Source of the DNA: Pseudomonas sp. Root562
Lineage (GTDB): Bacteria > Pseudomonadota > Gammaproteobacteria > Pseudomonadales > Pseudomonadaceae
Direction of reading: 5' to 3'
Length of the DNA: 64,000 nt
NCBI RefSeq assembly: GCF_001427125.1
Contig: NZ_LMGK01000025.1
Coordinates: forward strand, 170,387-234,386
Part shown: piece by piece, positions 53,284-62,178 of the stretch
How positions within the stretch are numbered: position 1 is the first letter of the stretch
Layout: each line of letters begins with the position of its first letter
Made by a program: the position numbers and the translations under genes
The notes under the pieces: model-generated
Told to the model about the DNA's origin: nothing
What the model saw: the letters and a program-made list of their open reading frames with translations, nothing else
Database searches by the model: none

Positions 53284-53511
53284 ATGCTGATCCCCCACGA
53301 CCAACTTGAAGTCGACACCCTCACCCGCCTGATCGAGGATTTCGTGACCCGTGACGGCACCGACAATGGTGATGACACGCCCCTGGAGACCCGCGTATTG
53401 CGGGTCCGCCAGGCATTGACCAAGGGCCAGGCGCTGATCGTCTTCGACCCGGAAAGCGAGCAATGCCAGCTCATGCTCAAGCACGACGTGCCCAAACATC
53501 TATTCGACTGA
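53284..53511 (+). CDS. yheU: YheU family (UPF0270) small protein
   Basis: A 75-residue protein starting MLIPHDQLEVDTLTRLIEDF, very like E. coli YheU (MLIPWQDL, then LIESFVLREGTDYG). ATG 53284 has GAGG just upstream. Function unknown. Its last 12 bases overlap the 3' end of the convergent csrA-like gene. Confidence 0.9.
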   Translation: MLIPHDQLEVDTLTRLIEDFVTRDGTDNGDDTPLETRVLRVRQALTKGQALIVFDPESEQCQLMLKHDVPKHLFD

Positions 53512-53691
53512 TTTTTTCTGTTTGGGCAGCTTGCGCTTGATGCGCTCGTAAACCTCCGAGCGATGCACATTGACCTCTCTCGGCGCTTCGACACCGAAAC
53601 GCACGTTATTGCCGTTGACGGCGACGACGCGTATGGAAATGTTGTCGCCGATGGAAATCAATTCGCCCACTACGCGGCTGAGTACAAGCAT
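53500..53691 (-). CDS. csrA: CsrA/RsmA family RNA-binding regulator, RsmI-like paralogue
   Basis: A 63-residue CsrA-fold protein that would bind GGA motifs in mRNA leaders and repress translation. MLVLSRVVGE replaces the MLILTRRVGE opening of the main RsmA, and the binding-site arginine in VHRSEVYERI is kept. The lysine-rich tail PKQKKSVE is also unlike RsmA. I read it as the third Rsm paralogue of the fluorescens/putida group (RsmI); I use csrA as the family symbol. Confidence 0.9.
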   Translation of the reverse strand: MLVLSRVVGELISIGDNISIRVVAVNGNNVRFGVEAPREVNVHRSEVYERIKRKLPKQKKSVE

Positions 53692-53842
53692 GGCCTTGGT
53701 CCTTTCAGGTTTACCGAACCTTGAAGATGCCCGGCGCAGGCTTGGCCTTCAAGGCAGTAGCGGCAATCCAGACTGAACCTACAGCCAGCGGCCAACACAC
53801 TGACGGAAACGTCTTACAGTGCAGCGCAAAGCAAGGCCCGTT

Positions 53843-54175
53843 TCAGGAGGCGGAAAATCGCGGGCCGAACAGGATGATGCTGGCGCCAATCACGCATAAC
53901 GCCACCCCGAGCCAGTCCGAGCCCAGCGGACGAATCCGTTCAACCACCGCCAGCCAGCCGATCGAGGCGATGATGTAGATGCCACCGTAGGCGGCATAGG
54001 CACGACCGGCATAGGTCGATTCAATGCGGGTCAGCAACAGGGCGAACAACGTCAGGCTGAGCAGCGCCGGCACGATCCACCAGACGCTTTTACCCTGGCG
54101 CAACCACATCCAGAAGGCGAAGCAACCGGCGATTTCGAACAGCGCGGCCAGGAAGAACCACAGATAGTTGAGCAT
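53843..54175 (-). CDS. ynfA: YnfA family membrane protein (UPF0060)
   Basis: A 110-residue protein with four hydrophobic helices and the family motifs YLWFFLAALFEIAGCF, AYAAYGGIYI and WLAVVE. It is related to small multidrug resistance transporters, but a physiological role is not settled. It stands alone; the flanking genes are 150 bases and about 60 bases away. Confidence 0.93.
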   Translation of the reverse strand: MLNYLWFFLAALFEIAGCFAFWMWLRQGKSVWWIVPALLSLTLFALLLTRIESTYAGRAYAAYGGIYIIASIGWLAVVERIRPLGSDWLGVALCVIGASIILFGPRFSAS

Positions 54176-54239
54176 GCGAACGTCTCATGAGAGTGGCCGA
54201 TGGCGGCCACCCTAACGATGCCATCGCTCGCCGGCAAGT

Positions 54240-55055
54240 TCAGCCTGCGGTTTGCTTGGCCTTGGCGCGCATCTTGTCAGCCATCAGCGTCATTTCGTTG
54301 TAGAGCAATTGCGGGTTCTTCTGCTTCAGTGCCCAGGCCATACGACCCTGCTCGTGGGGCAGAATCATGAATTCGCCGGCACCGACTTGCTGATAGATGT
54401 AGTCGGCGATGTCAGCGGCGCTGATCGGCGAACTTTCCAGCAACTTGCCAACCTGGGCTTTCATGGCCGGGGTCGGACCACGGAAAGAGTCCAGCAAGTT
54501 GGTCTGGAAGAATGACGGACATACCACGTGCACGCCGACTTCCTGTTGAGCCAGTTCGATCAGCAGACTCTCGGACAATGCCACCACACCCGCCTTCGCC
54601 ACGTTGTAGTTGCTCATGGCCGGGCCTTGCATCAACGCTGCCATCGACGCGATGTTGATGATCTTGCCTTTGCTTTTTTCCAGCAGTGGCAGGAATGCCT
54701 TGCAGCCCTTTACCACACCCATGAGGTTTATCGCGATCTGCCAGTCCCAGTCCTCGAGGGACAGTTCGCTGAAGAACCCACCCGACGCCACGCCTGCGTT
54801 GTTGACAATGACATCGATGCCACCGAGTTTCTCTTCGCAAGCCTGGGCGAACGCGGTCAGCTGGCTGTAATCGCGGACATCGCAACGCTGGATGAAACCG
54901 TCGCCGCCCGCTTCGCGTACCTGTTTCAGGGTTTCCTGCAGGCCGGGCTCACTGACGTCCGACAAGGCCAGCTGCCAGCCTTCACGCGCCCAGCGCAGCG
55001 CGATTTCGCGACCCAGGCCAGAGCCTGCACCAGTGATCATCATGCGATTTTGCAT
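54240..55055 (-). CDS. SDR family oxidoreductase
   Basis: A 271-residue classical short-chain dehydrogenase from ATG 55055 (MQNRMMITGAG), with AAGG upstream; the longer open frame adds 32 unlikely residues. TGAGSGLGREIA binds NAD(P), NNAG is in IVNNAGVASGG, and the catalytic serine and YNVAK tyrosine are present. The lysine-rich C-terminal tail (MRAKAKQ) is noted. Substrate unknown. Confidence 0.9.
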   Translation of the reverse strand: MQNRMMITGAGSGLGREIALRWAREGWQLALSDVSEPGLQETLKQVREAGGDGFIQRCDVRDYSQLTAFAQACEEKLGGIDVIVNNAGVASGGFFSELSLEDWDWQIAINLMGVVKGCKAFLPLLEKSKGKIINIASMAALMQGPAMSNYNVAKAGVVALSESLLIELAQQEVGVHVVCPSFFQTNLLDSFRGPTPAMKAQVGKLLESSPISAADIADYIYQQVGAGEFMILPHEQGRMAWALKQKNPQLLYNEMTLMADKMRAKAKQTAG

Positions 55056-55340
55056 AGCAAACAGCCTTGTTGTTCCGGGGAAGATGCGTCGAGTGTAGCG
55101 AAGGATATTGCGCGACCCACGCTCCATCAGATTGCTGAATGGCATGAGCAAACCGTCGGAAGGGCTGCATCAACTAACTAAAAAGAATTGGAATTGGCTT
55201 TGTTTCGAAAAACAGCAAAAAAACTTGGAATTTTCTTTCAAGCGCCATGGTCGGAAGTTTTAAGCGGCTCGAATTAATGGCATTCCCGCTGACTGATAAC
55301 GGCAAAGTCATTCCTGAACTCTTACAGCAAGGAAACAGAC

Positions 55341-55493
55341 ATGGGCACAATTCTACTCATCATTCTGATTTTGTTACTGATCGGTGGTCTGCCGGTCTTC
55401 CCGCACTCCAGAAGTTGGGGTTATGGCCCGTCCGGTATCATCGGCGTGGTGTTGGTGGTGATACTTATTCTGTTGTTACTCGGCAAGATATGA
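55341..55493 (+). CDS. DUF3309-type 50-residue membrane protein
   Basis: A 50-residue protein: MGTILLIILILLLIGGLPVF, then a short polar loop (HSRSWGYGPS) and a second hydrophobic helix ending GKI. AAGGA lies eight bases before the ATG and a terminator follows the stop. Two glycine/leucine helices with a WGYGPSG hinge match DUF3309, a family of tiny proteins common in proteobacteria and sometimes stress-induced. The product is below the usual ORF length cut-off but looks genuine. Confidence 0.82.
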   Translation: MGTILLIILILLLIGGLPVFPHSRSWGYGPSGIIGVVLVVILILLLLGKI

Positions 55494-55510
55494 CGATTTA
55501 ATCGGCAAAA

Positions 55511-55540
55511 AAAAGAGGCCTTTTCCAAGGCCTCTTTTTT
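55511..55540. terminator. Bidirectional Rho-independent terminator
   Basis: AAAAGAGGCCTT (55511-55522) pairs with AAGGCCTCTTTT (55527-55538) around TTCC, with T and A runs on both sides. It serves the DUF3309 gene (plus) and the LTA-synthase-like gene (minus). Confidence 0.92.
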
Positions 55541-55553
55541 ATTGCGTCAGCGT

Positions 55554-57653
55554 TTAGTCCGGCGTGCCGTCCACCACACCAGCCGTGTTATCGATCAGGC
55601 TTTTGGTCGCTGTCTGCAGGAACGCTTCCAGCTTGGTCTTCAACTCGGCGGTGCGTGGTGCATCCGGTATAACCTCGGCGCGCGGTTTGGCGCCCAGTTC
55701 GTACTGATACATCTTCGGCGCCATGTCCTTGTCCTTCGGCAATACCAGAATCTGGTCAGCCGTGATGATGGCCGTGGTCTGTTCACTGCCGGACGGCTTG
55801 ATCACGCCAAAACCGGTGTCACCTTCAGGCAGGTTGAGCAGGTCGCGGCCCCAGCACTGATGACGCACTTCGCCACCCAGACGCCCCATGATGGTCGGTA
55901 CGATGTCGATTTGCGTACCCACTGTGTGGCTCAGCGTGCCGAACTTTTCCTGGATGCCAGGGGCAATCAGCAGCATCGGTACGTTGAAGCGCCCCAGGTC
56001 CATCTCGGTGATCTGCCGCTCGTTGCCAAACCCGTGGTCGCCAACGACGACGAACAGGGTTTCCTTGAAGTACGGCTCTTTGCGCGCCTGCTCAAAGAAC
56101 TGACCCAACGCCCAGTCCGAGTAACGCATGGCGGTCAGGTGCTCGTTCAGGCTGCCACGATCAGTAACGGGTTCGACCGGCAATGGCGTTGGCAAGGCGT
56201 AAGGGGTGTGGTTGGACAGGGTTTGCAGCAACGCATAGAACGGCTTCTTGTCCTTGCCGTCCCGGGCTTTCAGCTCAACCAGACCACGGTCGAACATGTC
56301 CTGGTCAGACACGCCCCACGTCGGATCGGAGAACACCGGGTTGACGAAGTCGTTACGCCCGATGAAGTTGGTCATGCCCTGGTTGCTGAAGAACCCTGAC
56401 TGGTTATCCCAGGCGAAGTCACCGTTGTAGACATAAACGTCGTCGTAGTCACGAGCGCTGAGCAACTGCGGCAAGCCCGACAACTTGTGGCTGCCTTCCG
56501 GGGTCTGCATCAGGTATTCGAAACCCGGCAGGTTGGGGAAGCACGCCATGGTGGCAAACATGCCCTGGTGAGTGTGGGTACCGTTGGAGAAGAAGCGGTC
56601 GAACAACAGGCCTTCCTTCGACAATTTGTCGAGGTAAGGCGTGATGTTGCCCGGGGCGCCCAAGGCACCCACCGAATGACCGGCCATGCTTTCCATCAGG
56701 ATCACGACGACGTTCTTGATCGGCAGGGTCTTGTCGGTTGGCGGCGTGTAATCACGACGTACGGCGGCGGTTTCGCCATCCACCAGTTTGTCGTCCTTCA
56801 TCACCAGCATGTCGCGCACGGTCTGCTGCGCCATGGGTTGCGGCAACGTGGCTTTCCAGATGTTGTCGCGATCCTCGGACATGCGGCTCTTCGCCGCCGC
56901 CACCAGGGAAAGCGTGCCGTTGAGGCCCAATTGGTTGGCGAAGTTGGAATCGGTGGTGTACACATCGCCCCAGCGCATCGGCGGACCTTGGCGCAAGGTG
57001 CCACGGGCTGCGACCACGCAGATCAGCAGGCAGACCACGAAGACCATGAGGCGTGCGTACCAAGGTGCAACCTGGCGCGTACTGATGCTGCCGCCGCTGA
57101 ACGGGCCACGAGGCCGGGTCGCCCGGTCCGCGCCCTTGAACGCCAGGCTCAGGAGCCAGGTGCCAACGGCCCAGGCCAACAGGTAGCGAACCACCGGAAA
57201 ACCATACCAGAGCATGCTCATCACGGTTTTCGGGTCTTCCTTCACGTACTGGAAGACCAGGCCGTTGAGGCGCTGGTGGAACTCTCGGTAGAAGTCCATC
57301 TCCATCAGGCCCAGGAACAACGCAATGCTGGACGCAATGGTCAGCCATAGGCGAAAGAACCCGCGTGCAGCCATGGCCCGCGCACTGAACAGCGCCAGGA
57401 TCAACGGGATACTGAGGTAGACCACCAGCCGCAGGTCGAAACGCAGACCGTTGGAGAACGCTTCGACAAAGGTCGAGGCCGGTGTATCGAGGATCATTTC
57501 GCGGTTGTAGACCAGCAGCGCAAGGCGCAATGCGGAAAACATCACCATCATCACCAAGGCACACAGCAGCGTGTAGGCCAGATGCGATTTGACGGTCGGT
57601 TGCAGCAGGCGACTCGAAGCTCGCTGCTGACTCAGGGCGTCCGGGATTGCCAT
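55554..57653 (-). CDS. LTA-synthase-like phosphoglycerol transferase/sulfatase
   Basis: A 699-residue protein with about five transmembrane helices in the first 215 residues and a periplasmic alkaline-phosphatase-fold domain from about 300. Metal and nucleophile positions are visible: VVVILMESMAGHS (Glu), NGTHTHQG (candidate nucleophile threonine) and VVVGDHGFGNE (Asp/His). In Gram-negatives such proteins add phosphoglycerol or phosphoethanolamine to periplasmic glucans or lipids, so an OpgB-like or related role is likely; the exact substrate is not known. The start at 57653 lacks a strong ribosome-binding site. Confidence 0.87.
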   Translation of the reverse strand: MAIPDALSQQRASSRLLQPTVKSHLAYTLLCALVMMVMFSALRLALLVYNREMILDTPASTFVEAFSNGLRFDLRLVVYLSIPLILALFSARAMAARGFFRLWLTIASSIALFLGLMEMDFYREFHQRLNGLVFQYVKEDPKTVMSMLWYGFPVVRYLLAWAVGTWLLSLAFKGADRATRPRGPFSGGSISTRQVAPWYARLMVFVVCLLICVVAARGTLRQGPPMRWGDVYTTDSNFANQLGLNGTLSLVAAAKSRMSEDRDNIWKATLPQPMAQQTVRDMLVMKDDKLVDGETAAVRRDYTPPTDKTLPIKNVVVILMESMAGHSVGALGAPGNITPYLDKLSKEGLLFDRFFSNGTHTHQGMFATMACFPNLPGFEYLMQTPEGSHKLSGLPQLLSARDYDDVYVYNGDFAWDNQSGFFSNQGMTNFIGRNDFVNPVFSDPTWGVSDQDMFDRGLVELKARDGKDKKPFYALLQTLSNHTPYALPTPLPVEPVTDRGSLNEHLTAMRYSDWALGQFFEQARKEPYFKETLFVVVGDHGFGNERQITEMDLGRFNVPMLLIAPGIQEKFGTLSHTVGTQIDIVPTIMGRLGGEVRHQCWGRDLLNLPEGDTGFGVIKPSGSEQTTAIITADQILVLPKDKDMAPKMYQYELGAKPRAEVIPDAPRTAELKTKLEAFLQTATKSLIDNTAGVVDGTPD

Positions 57654-58089
57654 GTCGTTTTAGGACCCATTGGAAGTTGAAGTTTCAAAGTACAGCGGCG
57701 CCTTGCCCTCTTTTGGCCAATTCCTGGCTCCGGGGCTTGCGCGGTGCGCAAATGTTGCACGATCAACGGCGGCAATGCCATTGATTACTCTTCTGTCATT
57801 TCGACGCGGGCGAATTGTCTTGGAGGCGTTGTGAAAATTTTGTGCAACGCATATCTGGAAACACAATAAAGGTTTCGAGCTGAATGCAGGCTGCAATGGC
57901 GACTGACGGGCTAATGACGTATTTCCTGTAGGAGCACAGCTTGCTGGGGATGGCGGAGTGTCAGGCATCATGGATATTGAACGCGCCGCCGTCATCGCCG
58001 GCAAGCCGTGCTCCTACAGGTGTTGAGGTGGCCGCCGTTTTTGGGCTCGGCGCCCCCCCCTGCAGATCGGCGACAGCAAGCGCCGCGTT
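57654..58089. repeat. Intergenic region with a REP-like pair (CCTGTAGGAGCAC type)
   Basis: The only structure seen in these 436 bases is an inverted pair at 57925-58020: CCTGTAGGAGCACAGCTTGC at the left end and GCAAGCCGTGCTCCTACAGG at the right. The remainder should contain the promoter of the LTA-synthase-like gene; no other gene is seen. Confidence 0.75.
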
Positions 58090-58695
58090 TTACTTCTCGG
58101 CGCGGGCCTTGAGATTTTTCAGTGTATTGAACGGCGCATCCACCACAAACTTGTTGGCAACCATCGAAGGAATACTGCCACCCGGTTCAGTGTGAACCTG
58201 ATAAGTCACTTCGATCTGATCGCCCTTGGGAACGAACTTCCAGAAGCCATCGATCTTGCTGACCCGCACAAACCCCTTTTCTTCGGGAAGGTACTTGGGC
58301 ACGCCTTCCAATTTGCGGGTCAGGCTGCCATCGGCACCTTCGATGGTGGTGACATGCAACACCGAGTCACGCGGGGTCACCGGCCATGGCGTATTGAATT
58401 GGGTGTAGGTCCAGCTCTGATCGCCTTCGTGCTTGAGCAACTTCTGGCTCTTGCACTCGTGAATCCAGGCACAGGCACCCGGTACGTCTTCCTGCAGCGC
58501 GCGCAACTTGGCCATTGTGGTCTTCATCAGGGTCACACCCTGGTAGGCCTTGTAGTCGGAACCCGCCACTTCACTCAGGGAGACCTTGATGCCGTCTTCG
58601 TTCTTGGCGACTTTCCAATCTTCGGCCTGTGCAACCGAGGTGGCCAATACAGCCGTCAAACCACACAGCACAGCGATACGATGCAGCGAACCCAT
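58090..58695 (-). CDS. Exported START domain protein
   Basis: A 201-residue protein from ATG 58695 (MGSLHRIAVL), with AAGGAATAAC upstream. A signal peptide (cleavage after AQA, about residue 24) precedes a START/SRPBCC lipid-binding fold, seen in DWKVAKNEDGIKV, WTYTQFNTPWPVTPRDSV and GGSIPSMVANKFVVDAPF. It probably binds a hydrophobic ligand in the periplasm; the ligand is unknown. Separated by 40 bases from the upstream YkgJ gene in the same direction. Confidence 0.88.
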   Translation of the reverse strand: MGSLHRIAVLCGLTAVLATSVAQAEDWKVAKNEDGIKVSLSEVAGSDYKAYQGVTLMKTTMAKLRALQEDVPGACAWIHECKSQKLLKHEGDQSWTYTQFNTPWPVTPRDSVLHVTTIEGADGSLTRKLEGVPKYLPEEKGFVRVSKIDGFWKFVPKGDQIEVTYQVHTEPGGSIPSMVANKFVVDAPFNTLKNLKARAEK

Positions 58696-58735
58696 AATGT
58701 TATTCCTTATTGTTGAAATTCCGTTCGTTGACACA

Positions 58736-58990
58736 TTACGCCGCCGTCATCTGCTCCCACCAGCCAATCAGCCTGACCGCTTCCTCACTGCTGCTGCCAC
58801 ACACCTCAACGTCGGCCTCGAAGGCCGAACACACGGCCGGGCGCTCCGGTTTGCCGAAAATATTGCACAGATTGTCGGCAGACAATTGCAGGCAGCGCTC
58901 ACCGGCGGCTTTGCCTTGAGGCATTCCGGGAATCGGCGAACTGATGGAAGGGGCAATGCAACAAGCGCCACAGCCCTCACGGCATTTCAT
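58736..58990 (-). CDS. YkgJ family cysteine-cluster protein
   Basis: An 84-residue protein starting MKCREGCGACCIAPS, with a C-x3-C-x2-CC cluster and further cysteines (RCLQ, LCNIFG, VCSAF, VCGSS) that form the zinc or iron-sulphur binding signature of the YkgJ/UPF0153 group. A GTG four codons upstream is an alternative start. Function unknown. It precedes the START gene. Confidence 0.88.
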   Translation of the reverse strand: MKCREGCGACCIAPSISSPIPGMPQGKAAGERCLQLSADNLCNIFGKPERPAVCSAFEADVEVCGSSSEEAVRLIGWWEQMTAA

Positions 58991-59155
58991 GACGACAAGC
59001 ACCTCACGACGAGCAATGTATAAAAGGACGGCGCACAGAGTAACCGCTAAAACAGTTGTTTTAAATTACCCGTCCATGGGTTTTTACCCGAACGGAGGCG
59101 TGACCGCCCAGTCTCCGACAAAGCGTCTGCCCTGCGGGTTGCGAATAGAGTCGAC

Positions 59156-59623
59156 TTATCGCTTGAACTCAAACTCCAGCGCCGCGCCGTCGACTTCATG
59201 GCGTACTTCATTACGCAATTGCAACTGCATTTCGTTACTGATCAAACGACCGTTGAGCTGGAACTGGCTGCTTTTGTCACCGAACATTTGTGGTAACACA
59301 GGTTCGCGCTTAGGCAACGGCACAGTGCCGACGGGATCAAGCTCCTCAACCATATCCTTGGGCAGGCTTAGATCCAGGTTGGCTGAAGGAAGTTGGGTTT
59401 TCACCACTTCACTGGCCTGTTTCGACTTGGATGCAATCGGCGGGCGCTTTTTCACCGCCGCCGTTTTCTTCTGGACCGGTGCAGTTTTTTTCGCGGGCGC
59501 CGCTTTTTTCGTTGAAGTGCTCGCTGCCGGCTTTTCTTGAACAGAAGCGGCCAGAACGAATACCGGCTGAGCGCTGATGAACAGGCAGATCAACAAACAG
59601 GTGGTAGAAAAAATCGATTTCAT
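59156..59623 (-). CDS. Exported Lys/Ala/Pro-rich hypothetical protein
   Basis: A 155-residue protein from ATG 59623 (MKSIFSTTCLL). The signal peptide probably ends near VLA (residue 25), and a low-complexity stretch with KKAAPAKKTAPVQKK-like repeats (about 35-65) follows. The C-terminal half (LPQMFGDKSSQFQLNGRLISNEMQL) looks folded. Low-complexity K/A/P stretches in similar Pseudomonas genes have led to mis-naming as translation initiation factor 2; the signal peptide argues against that. Function unknown. Confidence 0.7.
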   Translation of the reverse strand: MKSIFSTTCLLICLFISAQPVFVLAASVQEKPAASTSTKKAAPAKKTAPVQKKTAAVKKRPPIASKSKQASEVVKTQLPSANLDLSLPKDMVEELDPVGTVPLPKREPVLPQMFGDKSSQFQLNGRLISNEMQLQLRNEVRHEVDGAALEFEFKR

Positions 59624-59722
59624 GGATCCAACGGCGCACATCGCGCAATCGACAGCGGGGCCATATGCTCTCCTGTTGCAGGCGCCATGACAAGCGTGGG
59701 CAGGATTAACCTGCCCGCCACA

Positions 59723-61162
59723 TCAAAAGCCGCCGGCCATCTCCTGGCAAAGCTGTGTGGCCAGCATGCCCAGGGTCATCAATGCGCGCTCGGCCTCGCG
59801 GTTCCACGGGATCCCGCAGTTGAGACGGATACAGTGATTGAATTGCTCGGTGTTACTGAAAATCAGCCCCGGCGCGATGCTGATGCCTTGCTGCAACGCA
59901 CGCACGTGCAATTCCTGGGTGTTGACCCGCCCTGGCAGACTCACCCACAAAATGAAGCCGCCCGTCGGCCGCGTCATTTGCGTGCCCTCGGGGAAGTGCT
60001 GCTGCACCGCGAGCTGGAAGGCGCTGAGGTTCTTGCGGTACTCCTGGCGGATGTAGCGCAAATGGCGGTCGTAACCGCCATTTTCCAGATAAGCGGCAAT
60101 GCCCATCTGCGTGACGCTGCAGGCCGAGTGGGTGCTGAACGTCTGCAACCGCTGAATTTCCTGTTGGTACTTGCCAGCGATCATCCAGCCAATGCGCACG
60201 CCCGGTGACAGGGTCTTGGAGAAACTCGAACAGTAGATCACCCGATCCAGGCGGTCATAGGCCTTGAGGGATTTGGTGCGCCCCTGTTCGAACATCAATT
60301 CGCCGTAGATATCATCCTCGACAATCTGGATATCGAAGTCCGACGCCAGGCGCAGCAGCTGCTTCTGCCGCTCCTCGGGCATGGTGCCACCGAGCGGATT
60401 ACTCAGGCGGGTGGTCAGTACCAGGGCCTTGATCGACCATTGGTTGGCCGCCAGTTGCAGGGCCTCGAGACTCATGCCGGTGGACGGGTCGCTAGGGATT
60501 TCGATGACTTTGAGGCCCAGCAGGTCGGCCAATTGCAACAGACCGTAGTAAGTCGGTGACTCGGCGGCAATCAGATCGCCGGGCCGGGTCAGCACCCGCA
60601 GAGACATCTGCAAGGCGTCAACGCAACCGTGGGTGATAACCACTTCCGAAGGATCGACCACCACACCGGCATCGCGCATGCGGATTGCCACCTGTCGGCG
60701 TAACGGTTCGAAACCGGGACTGAACATGTAGCTGAACGCGCGAGGACTATGGAATCGGGTGACTTTGGCCAATTGCTGATGCAGTGCCCGTACCGGCAGA
60801 TAATCGACACTCGGCACGGCGGCGCCCAAAGGGAACACACCTTCGCGGCGCGATTCGACCAACACCTGCTGGATGATACTGCTGCGCGTAACCAGACCCG
60901 GACGCTCGACCCGGGCGATATCCGGGGTTGGCGCGGTCAGGGCCGGCGTCTGGTGCACGTAGTAACCGGACTGCGGTCGGGCGCGGATCAGGCCCTGATC
61001 CTCGAGATTGGCGTACGCCTGCAAAACCGTGGCATGGCTGACATTGAGCTGCGAGCTCATCTTGCGCACCGAAGGCACGCGCTCGCCGGGTTGATAGACA
61101 CCACGGCGGATGTCTTCTGCCAGCTGTTGAGCAATACGTTGGTAGAGCAAGAGATTGGTCAT
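59723..61162 (-). CDS. MocR-type GntR/aminotransferase transcriptional regulator
   Basis: A 479-residue protein with an N-terminal winged helix-turn-helix of the GntR family (about 1-75; PGERVPSVRKMSSQLNVSHATVLQAY) joined to a class I aminotransferase domain. The PLP lysine lies in YCSSFSKTLSPGVRIGW. MocR proteins sense amino acids or PLP derivatives. The gene they control is often divergent; here no divergent gene exists, so autoregulation is likely. The upstream stretch 61216-61296 holds repeats. Confidence 0.9.
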   Translation of the reverse strand: MTNLLLYQRIAQQLAEDIRRGVYQPGERVPSVRKMSSQLNVSHATVLQAYANLEDQGLIRARPQSGYYVHQTPALTAPTPDIARVERPGLVTRSSIIQQVLVESRREGVFPLGAAVPSVDYLPVRALHQQLAKVTRFHSPRAFSYMFSPGFEPLRRQVAIRMRDAGVVVDPSEVVITHGCVDALQMSLRVLTRPGDLIAAESPTYYGLLQLADLLGLKVIEIPSDPSTGMSLEALQLAANQWSIKALVLTTRLSNPLGGTMPEERQKQLLRLASDFDIQIVEDDIYGELMFEQGRTKSLKAYDRLDRVIYCSSFSKTLSPGVRIGWMIAGKYQQEIQRLQTFSTHSACSVTQMGIAAYLENGGYDRHLRYIRQEYRKNLSAFQLAVQQHFPEGTQMTRPTGGFILWVSLPGRVNTQELHVRALQQGISIAPGLIFSNTEQFNHCIRLNCGIPWNREAERALMTLGMLATQLCQEMAGGF

Positions 61163-61215
61163 GACGCAGCACTCGATTTCACGGGCATTTTATTCTTGTG
61201 TGAAACAATACCGGA

Positions 61216-61296
61216 ACAGTTTGGAAGTGTACTGGGACAGTTGTCACAATAGTCGACAGTACAGTGCAGTGTCAGCAAAAACTGTACTGTTTTTGC
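61216..61296. promoter_or_regulatory. ACAGT/ACTGT repeat cluster, probable MocR operator
   Basis: ACAGT occurs at 61216, 61237, 61256 and 61261, with GCAGT at 61266; ACTGG at 61231 and ACTGT at 61281 and 61286. ACTG-GGA-CAGT (61231-61241) is a dyad, and GCAAAAAC-TGTACT-GTTTTTGC (61275-61296) is a perfect 8-bp inverted repeat. All lie 50-135 bases before the MocR ATG. Confidence 0.55.
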
Positions 61297-61314
61297 GGGG
61301 TATCTGGCAGGCGT

Positions 61315-61350
61315 AAAAAAACCCGGCGCTGTCTGGCAGGCCGGGCTTTC
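61315..61350 (-). terminator. Rho-independent terminator after the OmpA-like gene
   Basis: On the minus strand AAAGCCCGGC pairs with GCCGGGTTTT (one G-U pair), followed by a T run (plus-strand A run at 61315-61321). Confidence 0.8.
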
Positions 61351-61365
61351 CAGTAACGCAACCCT

Positions 61366-62178
61366 TTAGCGGGCGGCGCCGAGCTGGCCCTTTTCGTCGG
61401 AGAACACAATTTCCACCCTGCGGTTCTGCGCACGGCCCCTTTCGGAGGCGTTCGCATCTACCGGGTATTCATCGCCATAACCTTCGACTTTGATCCGTTT
61501 GTCATCGATGCCCAGGTCCATCAACACATCAGCGACCGATTGCGCACGGTCACGGGACAGCTTGAGGTTTTCCTGTTTGCCGCCGGTACTGTCGGCATAG
61601 CCTTCGATGCGCACGACGCGTTTTGGGTTGAGCTGCAGGAACTGCACGATCTTCAACACTACGCGGTTGGCGGAGCTCTTCAGCTCTGCCTGACCGGTAT
61701 CGAACAGCACATCGCCCAGGGTCATCACCAGGCCACGGTCAGTCTGCGTCGTGGCCAAGGCCACGATCTGCTCTTCAAGCCATTTGCCCTGCTGCTGCAC
61801 ACTGAGCAGCTTGGATTCGCGCAAGGCCAATTGCAGACGCTGACGCTCCAGTTCGAGCTTGGCTGCACGCTCTTCGTTAAGCACCTGATTGGTGTGCTCG
61901 CGGGCAATTTCGCTGTAGCGCTGGCTCAGATACGCGTAATGCACCACGTCAGAACCACTGCCCCAGTAAGTGGACAGACGGTCGGCACGTGCCAGGGATT
62001 CACCGGCACGAATCACATCCTTGGGCGCGATTCGCAGCACATTGGAGTCTTCCTTGACCTTCTGGAAATCGCTACCGGCCTGCTGCAACGCCGCATCGCT
62101 GTGCTGACCGGCGCAACCGTAGAGGCTCGCGCATCCAGCCAGAATCAAACCACCGAGCACTGTTGACTTGAGGTTCAT
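61366..62178 (-). CDS. OmpA-family lipoprotein
   Basis: A 270-residue protein. A lipoprotein signal with lipobox LYGC (Cys22) leads into a helical, coiled-coil-prone region (about 30-145, with ERAAKLELERQRLQLAL). The OmpA C-like peptidoglycan-binding domain follows (about 150-260; VEGYGDEYPVDANASERGRAQNRRVE). It should anchor the outer membrane to peptidoglycan. It overlaps the DUF4398 gene by four bases (ATGA), so the two are translationally coupled. Confidence 0.9.
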   Translation of the reverse strand: MNLKSTVLGGLILAGCASLYGCAGQHSDAALQQAGSDFQKVKEDSNVLRIAPKDVIRAGESLARADRLSTYWGSGSDVVHYAYLSQRYSEIAREHTNQVLNEERAAKLELERQRLQLALRESKLLSVQQQGKWLEEQIVALATTQTDRGLVMTLGDVLFDTGQAELKSSANRVVLKIVQFLQLNPKRVVRIEGYADSTGGKQENLKLSRDRAQSVADVLMDLGIDDKRIKVEGYGDEYPVDANASERGRAQNRRVEIVFSDEKGQLGAAR

